Shown: positions 10,330 to 19,170, counted from the stretch's first letter. The stretch is DNA of 35,203 nucleotides from Deltaproteobacteria bacterium RBG_16_64_85 (GCA_001798885.1 MGQW01000020.1:1594-36796); one strand, 5' to 3'. A program made the numbers and translations. Notes: generated by a model not told the origin, from the letters alone.

Positions 10330-11311
10330 ACCCAGAGTCGCGGACTATTGGCATCCCGAGGGGGAAGCCGTCCGTTGCGAGCTGTGCCCCCACGGGTGCC
10401 TGATCGCCGACGGCAAGCGGGGGATCTGCCAAATACGGGAAAACCGGGAGGGAACGCTATTCGCCCTCACTTACGGCAGGGTGTCGGCGGTTCAACTGGA
10501 TCCGATCGAGAAGAAGCCCCTCTTCCACTTCCACCCGGGGACGGAGATCCTTTCCGTGGGGTCCATCGGCTGCAACTTCCGCTGCGGGTTCTGCCAGAAC
10601 TGGCACCTCGTCCTGGGGCAGGCATCGCTTTCGCCGGCCGGGATCCCGGAGCTCGTCCGCGCCGCCAGGGAATCGGGGTCCGTCGGGATCGCCTATACTT
10701 ACAACGAACCGCTGATCTGGTTCGAATTCGTGATGGACTGCGCCCGGGAATTCCGTAAGGCCGGCATGGCCAACGTGCTGGTGACGAACGGCCACGTTTC
10801 CCCGGAGCCGCTGGGGGAGCTTCTCCCGCTGGTGGACGCGATGAACATCGATCTCAAGTCGATGGACCCCGATTTTTACCGGAAGGTATGTGCGGGAAAC
10901 CTGGCGCCCGTTCTCGACACGATCCGGACGGCCTCGCGAAGCGTCCACGTCGAGATCACGGCCCTGCTGGTCACGGGGGAGAACGATTCGGACGACGCGA
11001 TCCGGAAGGTGGTCGACTTCGTTGCCGGCACGGACCCGGAGATCCCGCTTCACTTTTCCCGCTATTTCCCCCAGCACCGGTTCACCGCGCCGCCGACACC
11101 CCCCTCCCGGCTCGAGACGGCACACCGGATCGGCCGGGAGAAGCTTTCCTACGTTTACGTGGGAAATTACCACCTGGCCGGAAGCGAGGATACGCGGTGC
11201 CCCCGTTGCGGCGCGACCGTCGTCCGCCGTCTGGGCTACCGGACCTCCCCGATCGGCCTCGTGGGAAACCGGTGCGCCTCTTGCACAGCGAAGCTTCGTT
11301 TCGTGGTATAA
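10307..11311 (+). CDS. amrS: AmmeMemoRadiSam-type radical SAM enzyme
   Basis: This 334-residue protein has the radical SAM motif C-x3-C-x2-C (CNFRCGFC) that binds a [4Fe-4S] cluster and S-adenosylmethionine. An upstream Cys pair (CELCPHGC) and the GICQIREN segment are typical of the AmrS/PflA-like family, followed by AYTYNEPLIWFEF and NIDLKSMD. The C-terminus has a zinc-ribbon-like pair of CxxC motifs (CPRC and CASC). The usual partners AmrA and AmrB (Memo) are not in this window, so the family name is by similarity and the substrate is unknown. The start overlaps acyP by 23 bases. Confidence 0.88.
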   Translation: MGSSSAAEPRVADYWHPEGEAVRCELCPHGCLIADGKRGICQIRENREGTLFALTYGRVSAVQLDPIEKKPLFHFHPGTEILSVGSIGCNFRCGFCQNWHLVLGQASLSPAGIPELVRAARESGSVGIAYTYNEPLIWFEFVMDCAREFRKAGMANVLVTNGHVSPEPLGELLPLVDAMNIDLKSMDPDFYRKVCAGNLAPVLDTIRTASRSVHVEITALLVTGENDSDDAIRKVVDFVAGTDPEIPLHFSRYFPQHRFTAPPTPPSRLETAHRIGREKLSYVYVGNYHLAGSEDTRCPRCGATVVRRLGYRTSPIGLVGNRCASCTAKLRFVV

Positions 11312-11545
11312 ATGACCCCAATGAGAAGCGCGTTTCTCGCCCTTCTGTTGTGCATCGCTCTATGGGCCCCCCCGATGCTCCAGGGGGCGCCGGACAACAC
11401 CCACCGCGGAGCGGCTACCTATGAGGAGCGCTCCAAAGCCGAAAAGATGAGCCGTTCCCGGTACAGGGACCTGGAGGTGGCCTCCCTCGTTCTCATCCTC
11501 GTGGTAGGGGGAGCAGCCATTCTGTGGGCAGTGCGAAAAAAATAA
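11312..11545 (+). CDS. Small membrane protein of unknown function
   Basis: The protein has 77 residues. An N-terminal hydrophobic stretch (about 6-25, with a plausible signal cleavage near LQGA) is followed by a charged, Arg/Lys/Glu-rich middle and a second hydrophobic helix (about 57-73) ending in RKK. It begins immediately after the amrS stop and ends three bases before the regulator gene at 11549. An internal ATG at 11321 is an alternative start. I recognise no family. Conserved packing with the degenerate regulator suggests a membrane-linked partner, which is inference. Confidence 0.7.
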   Translation: MTPMRSAFLALLLCIALWAPPMLQGAPDNTHRGAATYEERSKAEKMSRSRYRDLEVASLVLILVVGGAAILWAVRKK

Positions 11546-11548
11546 GTC

Positions 11549-12940
11549 ATGAAAGCGACTCCGCCCAAAAGGATCCTCGTCATCGACGACGAACCGCAGA
11601 TCCTGAACTTCCTCAAGGAACTCTTCCAACCCGGCGGATGGGACGTGCACCAGGCGTCCTCCGGCACGGAGGGGATCGAGAAGATCGAGCGGGAGCGGTA
11701 CGACGTCATCCTCACCGATCTCAGGATGCCGGACGCCGACGGGATCGAGGTCCTCCGGACCGCGAAGAAGATCCAGTCCGACGCCGAAGTCGTTCTGATG
11801 ACGGCCTACGGCACCGTCGACAGCGCGATCGAGGCGATGCGAGCGGGCGCGTTCCACTTCCTCATGAAACCGTTCCGGGCGGAGGAGGTGCGCCACCTGG
11901 TCGACAAGGCATACGACCGGCGCCAGCTGAAGCGCGAGAACCTCTTCCTCAAAGCCGAAGCGCGCGGCCAGCACCAGATCGGGGCCGTCGTCGGCACCAG
12001 CCCGACCGTCCAGGAGGCCGTTTCCCGCGTCCAGCGGCTGGCGGACACGGACACACCCGTCCTGATCGAGGGGGAGCACGGGACGGGACGGGGATTTCTC
12101 GCGAGAATCATCCACTACCAGAGCTCGCGTTTCGACGGCCTCTTCGTGCCCGTGGCCTGCGCCGGCATCCCGGAGGAGCTGCTGGAGAGCGAATTGTTCG
12201 GATATGCGCCGGGAGCCTACCAGCGGGCCATGCTGCCCCGCGCCGGAAAGGCCGAACTCGCCAGCCGGGGAACCCTCTACCTCGCCGATATCGACAGGGT
12301 GGGGATGCGGATCCAGGAGAAAATCCTCCGGCTCCTGACGACGAAAACCATATCCCCCGTGGGTGGCAGCCGGGAGATCGAGAGCGACGTGCGCCTGGTG
12401 GCCTCCTCCACCTCCTGCGTTGGCGATCTGTCGGAGAGCGGGAAATTCCTTCGAACCCTTCGGGACGCCCTGCATCCGGGGCTCATCCGCCTCCCCCCTC
12501 TTCGGGAACGTACCGAGGACATCCCTTTGCTCCTCCATCATTACCTCTTCGAATCGAACCGGGAGAGGAAGAAGCCGCTCCGGGGCTTCAGCGAGGCCGC
12601 ACTGTCGGCCCTGACGGCGCATTCCTGGCCGGGAAACGTCGAGGAGCTCATCGAGCTGGTGAACCTCATCTCCTCCCGGAAGAGGCAGGGAAGCGTGGTG
12701 GACGCAGCGGACCTCCCCACGGAAATCCTGTACGGGCGCACGCGCAAGCCCCCGATGGACGACTCCCCTCCCGCGAAGCCTCCCCTGGACATCCGCGAAG
12801 CCATAAAAGACCTCGACCGACAGATGCTCAAGCAGGCTCTCGCCTTGTCCGAGGGGGACAAGGAGAAAGCCGCCGCACTCCTCAATATCGAGTTGGCCGC
12901 CCTGGAGAAACTGATGAAGAGCAGCGGCATCGAGGAGTAA
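11549..12940 (+). CDS. Response regulator with degenerate NtrC-type AAA+ domain
   Basis: This 463-residue protein has receiver, AAA+-like and C-terminal regions laid out as in sigma-54 activators. The receiver looks functional (D13/D14, phosphoacceptor D57, Lys in MKPF). The AAA+ region keeps the fold but not the chemistry. Walker A is GEHGTGRG (175-182), with R181 in place of Lys. The GAFTGA loop has become GAYQRA (222-227). Walker B reads LYLADID, where DE is expected. The sensor II motif is WPGNVEE, with Glu in place of Arg. The C-terminal helix-turn-helix is weakly recognisable (KEKAAALLNIELAALEKLM). It probably cannot hydrolyse ATP or open sigma-54 complexes, so it may act as a phospho-switched binding protein or a dominant partner. 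It ends 17 bases before the MDR gene. Confidence 0.9.
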   Translation: MKATPPKRILVIDDEPQILNFLKELFQPGGWDVHQASSGTEGIEKIERERYDVILTDLRMPDADGIEVLRTAKKIQSDAEVVLMTAYGTVDSAIEAMRAGAFHFLMKPFRAEEVRHLVDKAYDRRQLKRENLFLKAEARGQHQIGAVVGTSPTVQEAVSRVQRLADTDTPVLIEGEHGTGRGFLARIIHYQSSRFDGLFVPVACAGIPEELLESELFGYAPGAYQRAMLPRAGKAELASRGTLYLADIDRVGMRIQEKILRLLTTKTISPVGGSREIESDVRLVASSTSCVGDLSESGKFLRTLRDALHPGLIRLPPLRERTEDIPLLLHHYLFESNRERKKPLRGFSEAALSALTAHSWPGNVEELIELVNLISSRKRQGSVVDAADLPTEILYGRTRKPPMDDSPPAKPPLDIREAIKDLDRQMLKQALALSEGDKEKAAALLNIELAALEKLMKSSGIEE

Positions 12941-12957
12941 ACCGGAGGGGGACACTC

Positions 12958-13989
12958 TTGAAAGCCGCCTTTTTCCGCGAGCACGGCGGTCCCGACAAGA
13001 TCCAGTACGGAGATCTCCCCGATCCGGCACCCGGCCCGGGGCAGGTGCGGGTCCGCATTCGCGCCGGGGCGTTGAACCACCTCGACCTCTTCGTCCTAAG
13101 GGGGATCCCCGGCATCCCCGTGACTCTCCCCCACGTGATGGGGTCCGACGGCGCAGGCGTCGTCGAGGCGGTAGGGCCCGGGGTCGCCCGCGTGAGGCCC
13201 GGCGACGAGGTGGTGCTGAATCCCGGGATCCACTGCGGGACCTGCGAGTTCTGCCTCAAGGGCGAGCACTCGCTGTGCGTCACTTTCCACCTCCTCGGGG
13301 AGCACATCGCGGGGACGTTCGCTTCGCTCGTCGTCGCCCCGGAGATCAATGCCTATCCGAAACCCGCGGGACTCACGTGGGAGGAGGCGGCGGCGTTCCC
13401 CCTTACCTTCCTCACGGCGTGGCGGATGCTCGTCACGAAGGCCCGTGCGAAGCCCGGCGAGTCCATCCTCGTCGTCGGCATCGGCGGAGGCGTAGCGGTC
13501 GCCGCGCTGCAGATCGCGAAAATGCTGGGCCTGACCGTATGGGTCACGTCGGGCAGTGCGGACAAGCTTTCCCGGGCGAAGACGCTGGGGGCGGACTTCG
13601 GCATCGACCCTGCCGAAGCTGACTTCTCTCGCGAGATCCGGAAGTTCACGGAGAAGCGCGGCGTGGACATCGTCCTCGACTCGGTAGGGAGGGCGACCTG
13701 GAAGCAATCCATCGCCTCCCTGGCCAAGGGGGGGCGGCTGCTCACCTGCGGCGCGACCACCGGCCCCAACCCCGAGGAGGATATCGCCAGGATCTTCTGG
13801 AACCAGTTGAGCGTGCACGGTTCGACCATGGGAACGCACGGCGAGTTCGCCGACATGCTCCGAATGTTCCACGGAGGACGCCTGCACCCCGTGATCGATG
13901 CCGTGTTTCCCCTGTCGCAGGCGAGGGAAGCCGCGCGACGGCTGGAGGAGAAGCGGCAGTTCGGAAAGATCGTGCTCCGGGTCGATTGA
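12958..13989 (+). CDS. MDR-family zinc-binding alcohol dehydrogenase/quinone oxidoreductase
   Basis: This 343-residue protein begins at TTG 12958, preceded by a strong AGGGGG site; the N-terminus MKAAFFREHGGPDKIQY is typical of the family. It has the GroES-like domain, a structural-zinc Cys set (CGTCEFCLKGEHSLC) and a Rossmann domain with the glycine-rich loop VVGIGGGVAVAALQIA. The usual catalytic-zinc Cys near residue 40 is replaced (ALNHLD), so it may work as a quinone oxidoreductase or enoyl reductase rather than a zinc alcohol dehydrogenase. The substrate cannot be told. A strong promoter for the next gene overlaps its stop codon. Confidence 0.9.
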   Translation: MKAAFFREHGGPDKIQYGDLPDPAPGPGQVRVRIRAGALNHLDLFVLRGIPGIPVTLPHVMGSDGAGVVEAVGPGVARVRPGDEVVLNPGIHCGTCEFCLKGEHSLCVTFHLLGEHIAGTFASLVVAPEINAYPKPAGLTWEEAAAFPLTFLTAWRMLVTKARAKPGESILVVGIGGGVAVAALQIAKMLGLTVWVTSGSADKLSRAKTLGADFGIDPAEADFSREIRKFTEKRGVDIVLDSVGRATWKQSIASLAKGGRLLTCGATTGPNPEEDIARIFWNQLSVHGSTMGTHGEFADMLRMFHGGRLHPVIDAVFPLSQAREAARRLEEKRQFGKIVLRVD

Positions 13990-14014
13990 CGGACGCGCGG
14001 GTCCCTGCTACATT
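13986..14014 (+). promoter_or_regulatory. Strong sigma-70-like promoter of the 101-aa gene
   Basis: TTGACG (13986-13991) and TACATT (14009-14014) are separated by exactly 17 bases, and TGC before the -10 adds an extended element. The -35 overlaps the stop codon of the upstream gene. It is one of the best promoter matches in the window. Confidence 0.65.
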
Positions 14015-14047
14015 AGCCGCCAAGACATCCTGAAAGGAGGACCTGCG

Positions 14048-14353
14048 ATGGTCACTTTCGAGTACCGGTTCGACGTGATCCCGGGGAAATCGGTCGAATA
14101 CGAAAGGTACGTGAAGGGCGCGGGAAAGGACATCTGGCTGAAGTTCACGGGCGTGAAGTCGGTGCGGACCTATAAGAGCATGCTGGGGGGCTCATCGCCG
14201 CAGCGGCTGGTCCAGGTGGACCTGGAAAGCCTCGCGGCGCTGGAGAAGATCCTCTCCAACCCCGCCTTTCAGAAGGCGAAGGCGAAATTCCACGGACTGG
14301 TGACCCACGTTTCCGACTCGCTGCTGGTGCAGGTGAGCGCAAAGAAGAACTAA
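14048..14353 (+). CDS. Small conserved-looking protein, possible ferredoxin-like (dimeric alpha-beta barrel) fold
   Basis: The protein has 101 residues and starts at ATG 14048 after a near-perfect AAAGGAGG site. The sequence (VTFEYRFDVIPGKSVEYERYV, then alternating strands and helices) resembles ABM/NIPSNAP-like dimeric alpha-beta barrel proteins in pattern only; I do not recognise a specific family. There is no signal peptide or membrane helix, and it is Lys-rich at the C-terminus. It has its own strong promoter, strong ribosome site and intrinsic terminator, so it is probably an abundantly expressed monocistronic gene. Function unknown. Confidence 0.8.
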   Translation: MVTFEYRFDVIPGKSVEYERYVKGAGKDIWLKFTGVKSVRTYKSMLGGSSPQRLVQVDLESLAALEKILSNPAFQKAKAKFHGLVTHVSDSLLVQVSAKKN

Positions 14354-14378
14354 ATGGGGAACGTGCTTCGAGGCGTGG

Positions 14379-14414
14379 GGGCGGCCTGAGGGCTTAGGGC
14401 CGCCCTTTTATTTT
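14379..14414 (+). terminator. Intrinsic terminator after the 101-aa gene
   Basis: GGGCGGCC (14379-14386) pairs perfectly with GGCCGCCC (14398-14405) around an 11-base loop, followed by TTTTATTTT (14406-14414). It works in the plus direction only: on the minus strand no T-tract follows the stem. It overlaps the stop codon of convergent rsmI. Confidence 0.85.
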
Positions 14415-15238
14415 GCGCGCTGGCGGAGGATTTCCGCGTACACTTCCTTGCGGGAGAGGCCTGTCCGCTCGGAGATTTCCCGGGCGAAGTCCCGCGAGGA
14501 GCCGGAGGCGTCCGAAAGGGCGGCCTGCACGATCTCTTCCACCGACATCTTCACCGTCTTCTGCGCCCCCCCAACGACAAGGGTGATCTCCCCGAGGACC
14601 GACCCCCGGCGGGCGATCTCCGCGGCCAGTTCCGCGAGCGTCCCGCGGAGGATCTCCTCGTGGATCTTCGTCAACTCGCGCACCAGGCATGCCCTGCGGT
14701 CGCCGAGGATCTCCGCCGCCTCGGCGAGAAATGCTCCGACACGCTGAGGGGATTCGTAGAAGATCATCGTGCGGGTCTCGTCCGCGAGGGCCTGCAGCGC
14801 TTTCTTCCGCTTCTCCTTCCGGTTCGGGAGGAACCCCTCGAAGGCGAAGTGGTCGGTGGGGAGGCCCGAAACGACGAGCGCGGAGATCAGCGCCGACGGC
14901 CCCGGGATCACCTCGACCGGGATGCCCACGGTGATCGCTTCCCGCACCAGCTCGTATCCGGGGTCGGAGATGGCCGGGGTCCCGGCGTCGGAGACCAGCG
15001 CGACGCTCTCCCCCTCTTTCAACCTTCGCATCAGGACCGCGCCCGCGCGCAGCTTGTTGTAGTCGTGGAAGATGAACATGGGGGTGCGGATCTCGTACCG
15101 ATTGAGCAGCTTCACCGTCCGCCGCGTGTCCTCGCAGGCGATGACCGATGCCTCCTTGAGGACGCGGATCGCGCGAAGCGTGATGTCCTCCAAATTCCCG
15201 AGCGGGGTAGCCACGATGTACAGGGTGCCTTGGCCCAT
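14408..15238 (-). CDS. rsmI: 16S rRNA (cytidine-1402-2'-O)-methyltransferase
   Basis: This 276-residue SAM-dependent tetrapyrrole-methylase-fold enzyme modifies C1402 in the ribosomal decoding centre. Signatures are LYIVATPLGNLEDITLRA at the N-terminus, CEDTRRT, VSDAGTPAISDPG, IPGPSALISAL and FYESPQR. A C-terminal extension (SRDFAREISERTGLSRKEVYAEIL) is the helical domain common in this family. It lies 39 bases after paaK at the end of the amino-acid operon and converges on the 101-aa gene. Confidence 0.96.
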   Translation of the reverse strand: MGQGTLYIVATPLGNLEDITLRAIRVLKEASVIACEDTRRTVKLLNRYEIRTPMFIFHDYNKLRAGAVLMRRLKEGESVALVSDAGTPAISDPGYELVREAITVGIPVEVIPGPSALISALVVSGLPTDHFAFEGFLPNRKEKRKKALQALADETRTMIFYESPQRVGAFLAEAAEILGDRRACLVRELTKIHEEILRGTLAELAAEIARRGSVLGEITLVVGGAQKTVKMSVEEIVQAALSDASGSSRDFAREISERTGLSRKEVYAEILRQRAK

Positions 15239-15277
15239 CTTCGCGCTCCTTCGAGAAGCCGCGACGGTCTGCTTCCG

Positions 15278-16576
15278 TCACAGTTTCCTGTTGTCGATGA
15301 CGCGTTTCGCCTTCCCCTCGAACCGTTGCAGCGTCTTCTTCTCCACGAGCTTCACGTCCACGCTGATCCCCAGCTCGTGCGCCAGCCGCTTCCGGATCGT
15401 CTCGACCATCCCGCTTTGCCTCCGCATCTGGTCGAAGAAGATCGACTCGGCGGCCTCCACCAGGACGGTGACCTCGTCCATCGCCCTCTTGCGGTCGATC
15501 ACGATCTGGTAGTGAGGCTCGGTCCCCTCGATCTCGAAGAGTACGGACTCGATCTGGGAGGGGAAGACGTTCACCCCCTTGATGATCAGCATGTCGTCGG
15601 TGCGCCCCGCCACGCGGCTCATGAGCCTTCCCGTGCGGCCGCAGGGGCAGTCCCCCGGCAGGAAACTGGTCAGGTCCCGCGTCCTGTACCGGATCATCGG
15701 GAACGCTTCCTTGGTGAGCGTCGTGATCACGAGCTCCCCCGCCTGCCCCGCAGCGACGGGTGTAAGCGTCTCCGGGTGGATCACCTCCACGAGAAAGTGG
15801 TCTTCGTTGATGTGCAACCCGCGGCGCTCCTGGCACTCTCCCGAGACGCCCGGCCCGAGGATCTCCGACAGCCCGTAGTTGTCGGTGGCGACGATCCCGA
15901 GCTTGTCCTGGATCTCCTGCCGCATCCCCTCCGACCACGGCTCCGCTCCGAAAAGCCCGTACTTGAGGGAAAGCGCGGAGACCGGGATCCCCATCTCCTG
16001 AATCGTCTCGGCGACGAGCATCGCGTAGGAGGGAGTTCCCACGAGCGCCGTCGTCTTGAAGTCCATCATGATCTTGATCTGGCGGGCGGTGTTGCCGCTC
16101 GAGGCCGGGATGACCGACGCACCGATCCGCTCCGCCCCGTAGTGGAGGCCGAACCCCCCGGTGAACAAGCCGTACCCGAAGGAGATCTGGACGACGTCGT
16201 CCTTCGTCACGCCCCCGGCGGTGAGGACGCGGGCCACGAGGTTGCTCCACGTCTTGATGTCGTTGAGCGTGTACCCCACCACGGTCGACGTCCCCGTCGT
16301 TCCCGAGGAGGCGTGGATGCGGACGACCTCCCGCATCGGCACCGCGAACAGCCCGTAAGGGTAGTTCTGCCGAAGGTCCTCCTTCGTCGTGAACGGCAGC
16401 CGAGGGAGGTCGTCGAGCGACCCGAAGTCCTCCGTCGAGATCCCCAGCTCGTCGAACTTCCTCCGGTAGAAGGGGACGTTCCGGTACACCCTGTTCAGCG
16501 TCGACTCGAGCCTCTCCAGCTGAAGCTGTGCGAGCTCTTCCCTGTCCATCCGTTCCTGCACGGGCTCCCAGTACAT
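15278..16576 (-). CDS. paaK: Phenylacetate-CoA ligase (second copy)
   Basis: This 432-residue AMP-forming enzyme activates phenylacetate or a related aryl-acetate with ATP and CoA. The P-loop-like [33 protein letters not shown] and the C-terminal [12 protein letters not shown] with the Lys-bearing EGKAKRVID tail are typical. I chose ATG 16576 because a GGAGG site precedes it at good spacing; an upstream in-frame GTG (16597) overlaps the livF stop but would add a non-homologous N-terminus. It follows livF in the same operon and is a paralog of the ligase at 21751-23052. The two may differ in aryl substrate. Confidence 0.95.
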   Translation of the reverse strand: MYWEPVQERMDREELAQLQLERLESTLNRVYRNVPFYRRKFDELGISTEDFGSLDDLPRLPFTTKEDLRQNYPYGLFAVPMREVVRIHASSGTTGTSTVVGYTLNDIKTWSNLVARVLTAGGVTKDDVVQISFGYGLFTGGFGLHYGAERIGASVIPASSGNTARQIKIMMDFKTTALVGTPSYAMLVAETIQEMGIPVSALSLKYGLFGAEPWSEGMRQEIQDKLGIVATDNYGLSEILGPGVSGECQERRGLHINEDHFLVEVIHPETLTPVAAGQAGELVITTLTKEAFPMIRYRTRDLTSFLPGDCPCGRTGRLMSRVAGRTDDMLIIKGVNVFPSQIESVLFEIEGTEPHYQIVIDRKRAMDEVTVLVEAAESIFFDQMRRQSGMVETIRKRLAHELGISVDVKLVEKKTLQRFEGKAKRVIDNRKL

Positions 16577-16593
16577 CGCAGCCTCCGATCCCG

Positions 16594-17331
16594 TCACATC
16601 CTGCCTTCCGCGTCCAGATCCCTGCCGAGGTAGGCGCGCTGCACATCGCGATTCGAGAGCAGGTTTTCGGCTGTCCCTTCCAGGATGATCCTGCCGGTAT
16701 CGAGAACGTACCCGCGATCGGCAATGCCGAGAGCGGCCCTGGCGTTCTGCTCGACGAGCAGGACCGTGTTCCCTTCATCGCGAAGCCTCGTGACGATCGA
16801 GAAGATGTCTTTCATGACCAGCGGCGCAAGCCCCATCGATGGCTCATCCATCATGACGAGCCTCGGACGGGCCATGAGCGCCCTTGCGATGGCGAGCATC
16901 TGCTGCTCGCCGCCCGAAAGTGTGCCGGCCAGCTGGTGTTCGCGCTCCCTCAGCAGGGGGAAGATCCCGTAGATGCGCTCGATGTCGTCTCTCACCGCCT
17001 CGCCTTGTTTTCTGCGGAATTGCGGGAATGCGCCGAGGAGGATGTTCTCCCTGACGGTCATGGGGGCGAAAAGCTGGCGTCCTTCTGGGACGAGCGAGCA
17101 GCCGAGAAAAACGATCTTCTCCGGAGGGAGCTTCCCGATTTCCCGCATCTCAAATAGAATTTCGCCCGAGCGCGCCCGGAGCAGTCCCGAAACGGTCCGG
17201 AGGAGCGTGGTCTTCCCGGCGCCGTTGGCCCCGATGATCGTCACGATCTCGCCGGTCCCGACGTGCATCGTGACCTTTCTCAGCACTTTCAGCCTGCCGT
17301 ATCCCGACTCGACGTTCCTGATCCTCAGCAT
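16594..17331 (-). CDS. livF: Branched-chain amino acid ABC transporter ATP-binding protein LivF
   Basis: This 245-residue ABC ATPase powers uptake through the LivHM channel. It has Walker A GANGAGKT, the LivF-type [14 protein letters not shown] segment, signature LSGGEQQ, Walker B LVMMDEP and a switch His region replaced by VEQNA, as is normal for LivF. It lies 7 bases after livG and is the last of five consecutive transporter genes. Confidence 0.96.
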   Translation of the reverse strand: MLRIRNVESGYGRLKVLRKVTMHVGTGEIVTIIGANGAGKTTLLRTVSGLLRARSGEILFEMREIGKLPPEKIVFLGCSLVPEGRQLFAPMTVRENILLGAFPQFRRKQGEAVRDDIERIYGIFPLLREREHQLAGTLSGGEQQMLAIARALMARPRLVMMDEPSMGLAPLVMKDIFSIVTRLRDEGNTVLLVEQNARAALGIADRGYVLDTGRIILEGTAENLLSNRDVQRAYLGRDLDAEGRM

Positions 17332-17338
17332 GCGATTC

Positions 17339-18100
17339 TCACTGGACTTCCCCCAGGTACACCCGGATCACCTCCCGGTTCCTCTGGATGGCAAGGGGAC
17401 GGTCCTCGGCGATTTTCTCCCCGTAGCAGAGCACCACGACCTCATCCGAGATGTTCATGACGAGCGACATGTCGTGCTCCACGAGCAGGACGGTGATCCC
17501 CCTGTCGCGGACCTTGGCGATCCGCTTGCCCATGTCGATCGTTTCCCGCATGTTCAGTCCGGCCACGGGCTCATCGAGCAGGAGGAGCTGCGGCTCGCAG
17601 GCGAGCGCCCTGCCCAGCTCGACGACGCGCTGCTGCCCGTAGGCCAGGCTCGTCGCTTCCGCCTGCGCGCTGTCGGCGATGCCGAGAAGTTCCAGGATCT
17701 CGAAGCTCCTGTCCCGGATTCGCCGCTCCTCGCTCCACGTGAAGGGGAGGTTCAGCATGCCGGCGAGGAACCCCGCCCGGCTGTGGACATGCCGGCCGAC
17801 CATGACGTTCTCCAGGACCGTCATCTTGGGGAAGAGCCGGATATGCTGGAACGTGCGCGCCATCCCGAGAGCGGCGATCTCGAAGGGCTGCAGGCCCTGG
17901 ACCGCCGTCCCGTCGAACAGGATCCTGCCGCTGTCGGGCGGCAGGACCCCGGAGATCAGGTTGAAGAGCGTCGTCTTGCCCGCGCCGTTCGGCCCGATCA
18001 GCGCCTTGATCGACCCGCGCGCGACGTCGAAGGAAACCCCTCCCACGGCCTGGAGGCCGCCGAAGCGCTTGCTGACATCCCGGACCGAAAGGAGGGTCAC
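17339..18100 (-). CDS. livG: Branched-chain amino acid ABC transporter ATP-binding protein LivG
   Basis: This 253-residue ABC ATPase has Walker A GPNGAGKT, the LivG hallmark GMARTFQHIRLFPKMTVLEN, signature LAYGQQR and Walker B LLLLDEPVAGLN, then VEHDM. The start is GTG 18100, which overlaps the livM stop (GTGA) and has AGAGGAA upstream. The frame continues open further upstream, but only as an overlap with livM. Confidence 0.96.
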   Translation of the reverse strand: MTLLSVRDVSKRFGGLQAVGGVSFDVARGSIKALIGPNGAGKTTLFNLISGVLPPDSGRILFDGTAVQGLQPFEIAALGMARTFQHIRLFPKMTVLENVMVGRHVHSRAGFLAGMLNLPFTWSEERRIRDRSFEILELLGIADSAQAEATSLAYGQQRVVELGRALACEPQLLLLDEPVAGLNMRETIDMGKRIAKVRDRGITVLLVEHDMSLVMNISDEVVVLCYGEKIAEDRPLAIQRNREVIRVYLGEVQ

Positions 18101-19170
18101 GGCGCTTCCTCTTCGGAGCTCCCGGAAAAAATCCGCTTCAGGTCGCCGAAGAGATGCCGCCGCAGCAGCCCTTCCGGCGCGAAGAGCATGATCAGGATGA
18201 GGATCGCGCCGAAGACGGCGTCGTCGAAGGTCCCGAAATACCCCCGGAGCGAAAGGTAGTTCAACACGAGGCTCATCGAAAGGGCGCCCCACAGGTTCGC
18301 CATGCCGCCGGCCGCTACGATCGCGACGTATCGCACCGACTTCATGACCGACGCCTCCGACGGCCCGATTCCGCCGTTGTAATGGGTGAGGAGAACGCCT
18401 GCCAGGGCGGCGAAGACCGCGCTCAACACGAAGACGTTCAGCTTGTAGCGCGCCGTCGGGATCCCCACGGCATCCGCGGCGTCCTCGGCTCCGTGGATCG
18501 ACGAAAGCGCCCTGCCCACCCTCGAATGGATCAGGTTGAGCAGGAGCACCATTCCCAAGATCACCAGCCCCCATGCCAGGTAGTAGTTGGGAATCCTCAT
18601 GGAGGACTTGCCGGTGATTTCCAGCCCCGACAACAAGGGGAATCCCGGGACATCGGAGATCCCGTCCGCCGCGCCGAGAAATCCCGTTCCCAGGGCAATA
18701 CGGTAAATGATGATGCCGAATCCGAGGGTCGCCATTGCGAGATAGTGGCCCTTGAGCTTCAGGACAGGGCCTCCAACGAGATAGGCGATGACAACCGCCG
18801 CGATGACTGCGACCGCGCAGGCAAGCCAGGGGTGGACATTCAGGAGGTCCCCTCCGTAGAGGTCGGGACGAGCAACGAGCACCCCCGACTTCGAAAGCAT
18901 CGAGACGAAGAAATTCCCCTTCTGCTGCGACAGGTCACGGGTCGTCAGGAACGCCGTCAGATACCCCCCGATGGCGAAGAATCCGGCGTGTCCGAGCGAG
19001 ATCTGGCCCGCGTACCCGATCAGCATGCACAGGCCGACGATGAGCAGCGAATAGTAGGCGGTCATGGTCAGCTGCGTCAGGTGATAGGTGCTGTCGGTGA
19101 GATGGGTCACCAGTTGGATGACGACGATGAAGACCGCGAAGGCGGCGACCGGAAGGATTCTCGCCTTCAT
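18097..19170 (-). CDS. livM: Branched-chain amino acid ABC transporter permease LivM
   Basis: This 357-residue integral membrane protein has multiple hydrophobic helices. Family motifs are GYAGQISLGHAGFFAIGGY, LKLKGHYLAMATLGFG and the cytoplasmic coupling region SRVGRALSSIHGAEDAADAVGI. The C-terminus is charged (FSGSSEEEAP). The ATG at 19170 overlaps the livH stop by one base (TGATG), and the end overlaps livG by four, so the permeases and ATPases are translationally coupled. Confidence 0.95.
   Translation of the reverse strand: MKARILPVAAFAVFIVVIQLVTHLTDSTYHLTQLTMTAYYSLLIVGLCMLIGYAGQISLGHAGFFAIGGYLTAFLTTRDLSQQKGNFFVSMLSKSGVLVARPDLYGGDLLNVHPWLACAVAVIAAVVIAYLVGGPVLKLKGHYLAMATLGFGIIIYRIALGTGFLGAADGISDVPGFPLLSGLEITGKSSMRIPNYYLAWGLVILGMVLLLNLIHSRVGRALSSIHGAEDAADAVGIPTARYKLNVFVLSAVFAALAGVLLTHYNGGIGPSEASVMKSVRYVAIVAAGGMANLWGALSMSLVLNYLSLRGYFGTFDDAVFGAILILIMLFAPEGLLRRHLFGDLKRIFSGSSEEEAP

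Noticed and set aside
11524-13989. An 821-codon frame that seems to fuse a regulator-region peptide to the MDR oxidoreductase
   Set aside because: Its first half is a shadow of the response regulator in another frame. The MDR protein begins normally at TTG 12958 with its own ribosome site.
14394-16778. A 794-codon minus-strand frame across rsmI and paaK
   Set aside because: It is out of frame with both genes, which have complete family motifs; the translation is low-complexity Arg/Gly/Asp.
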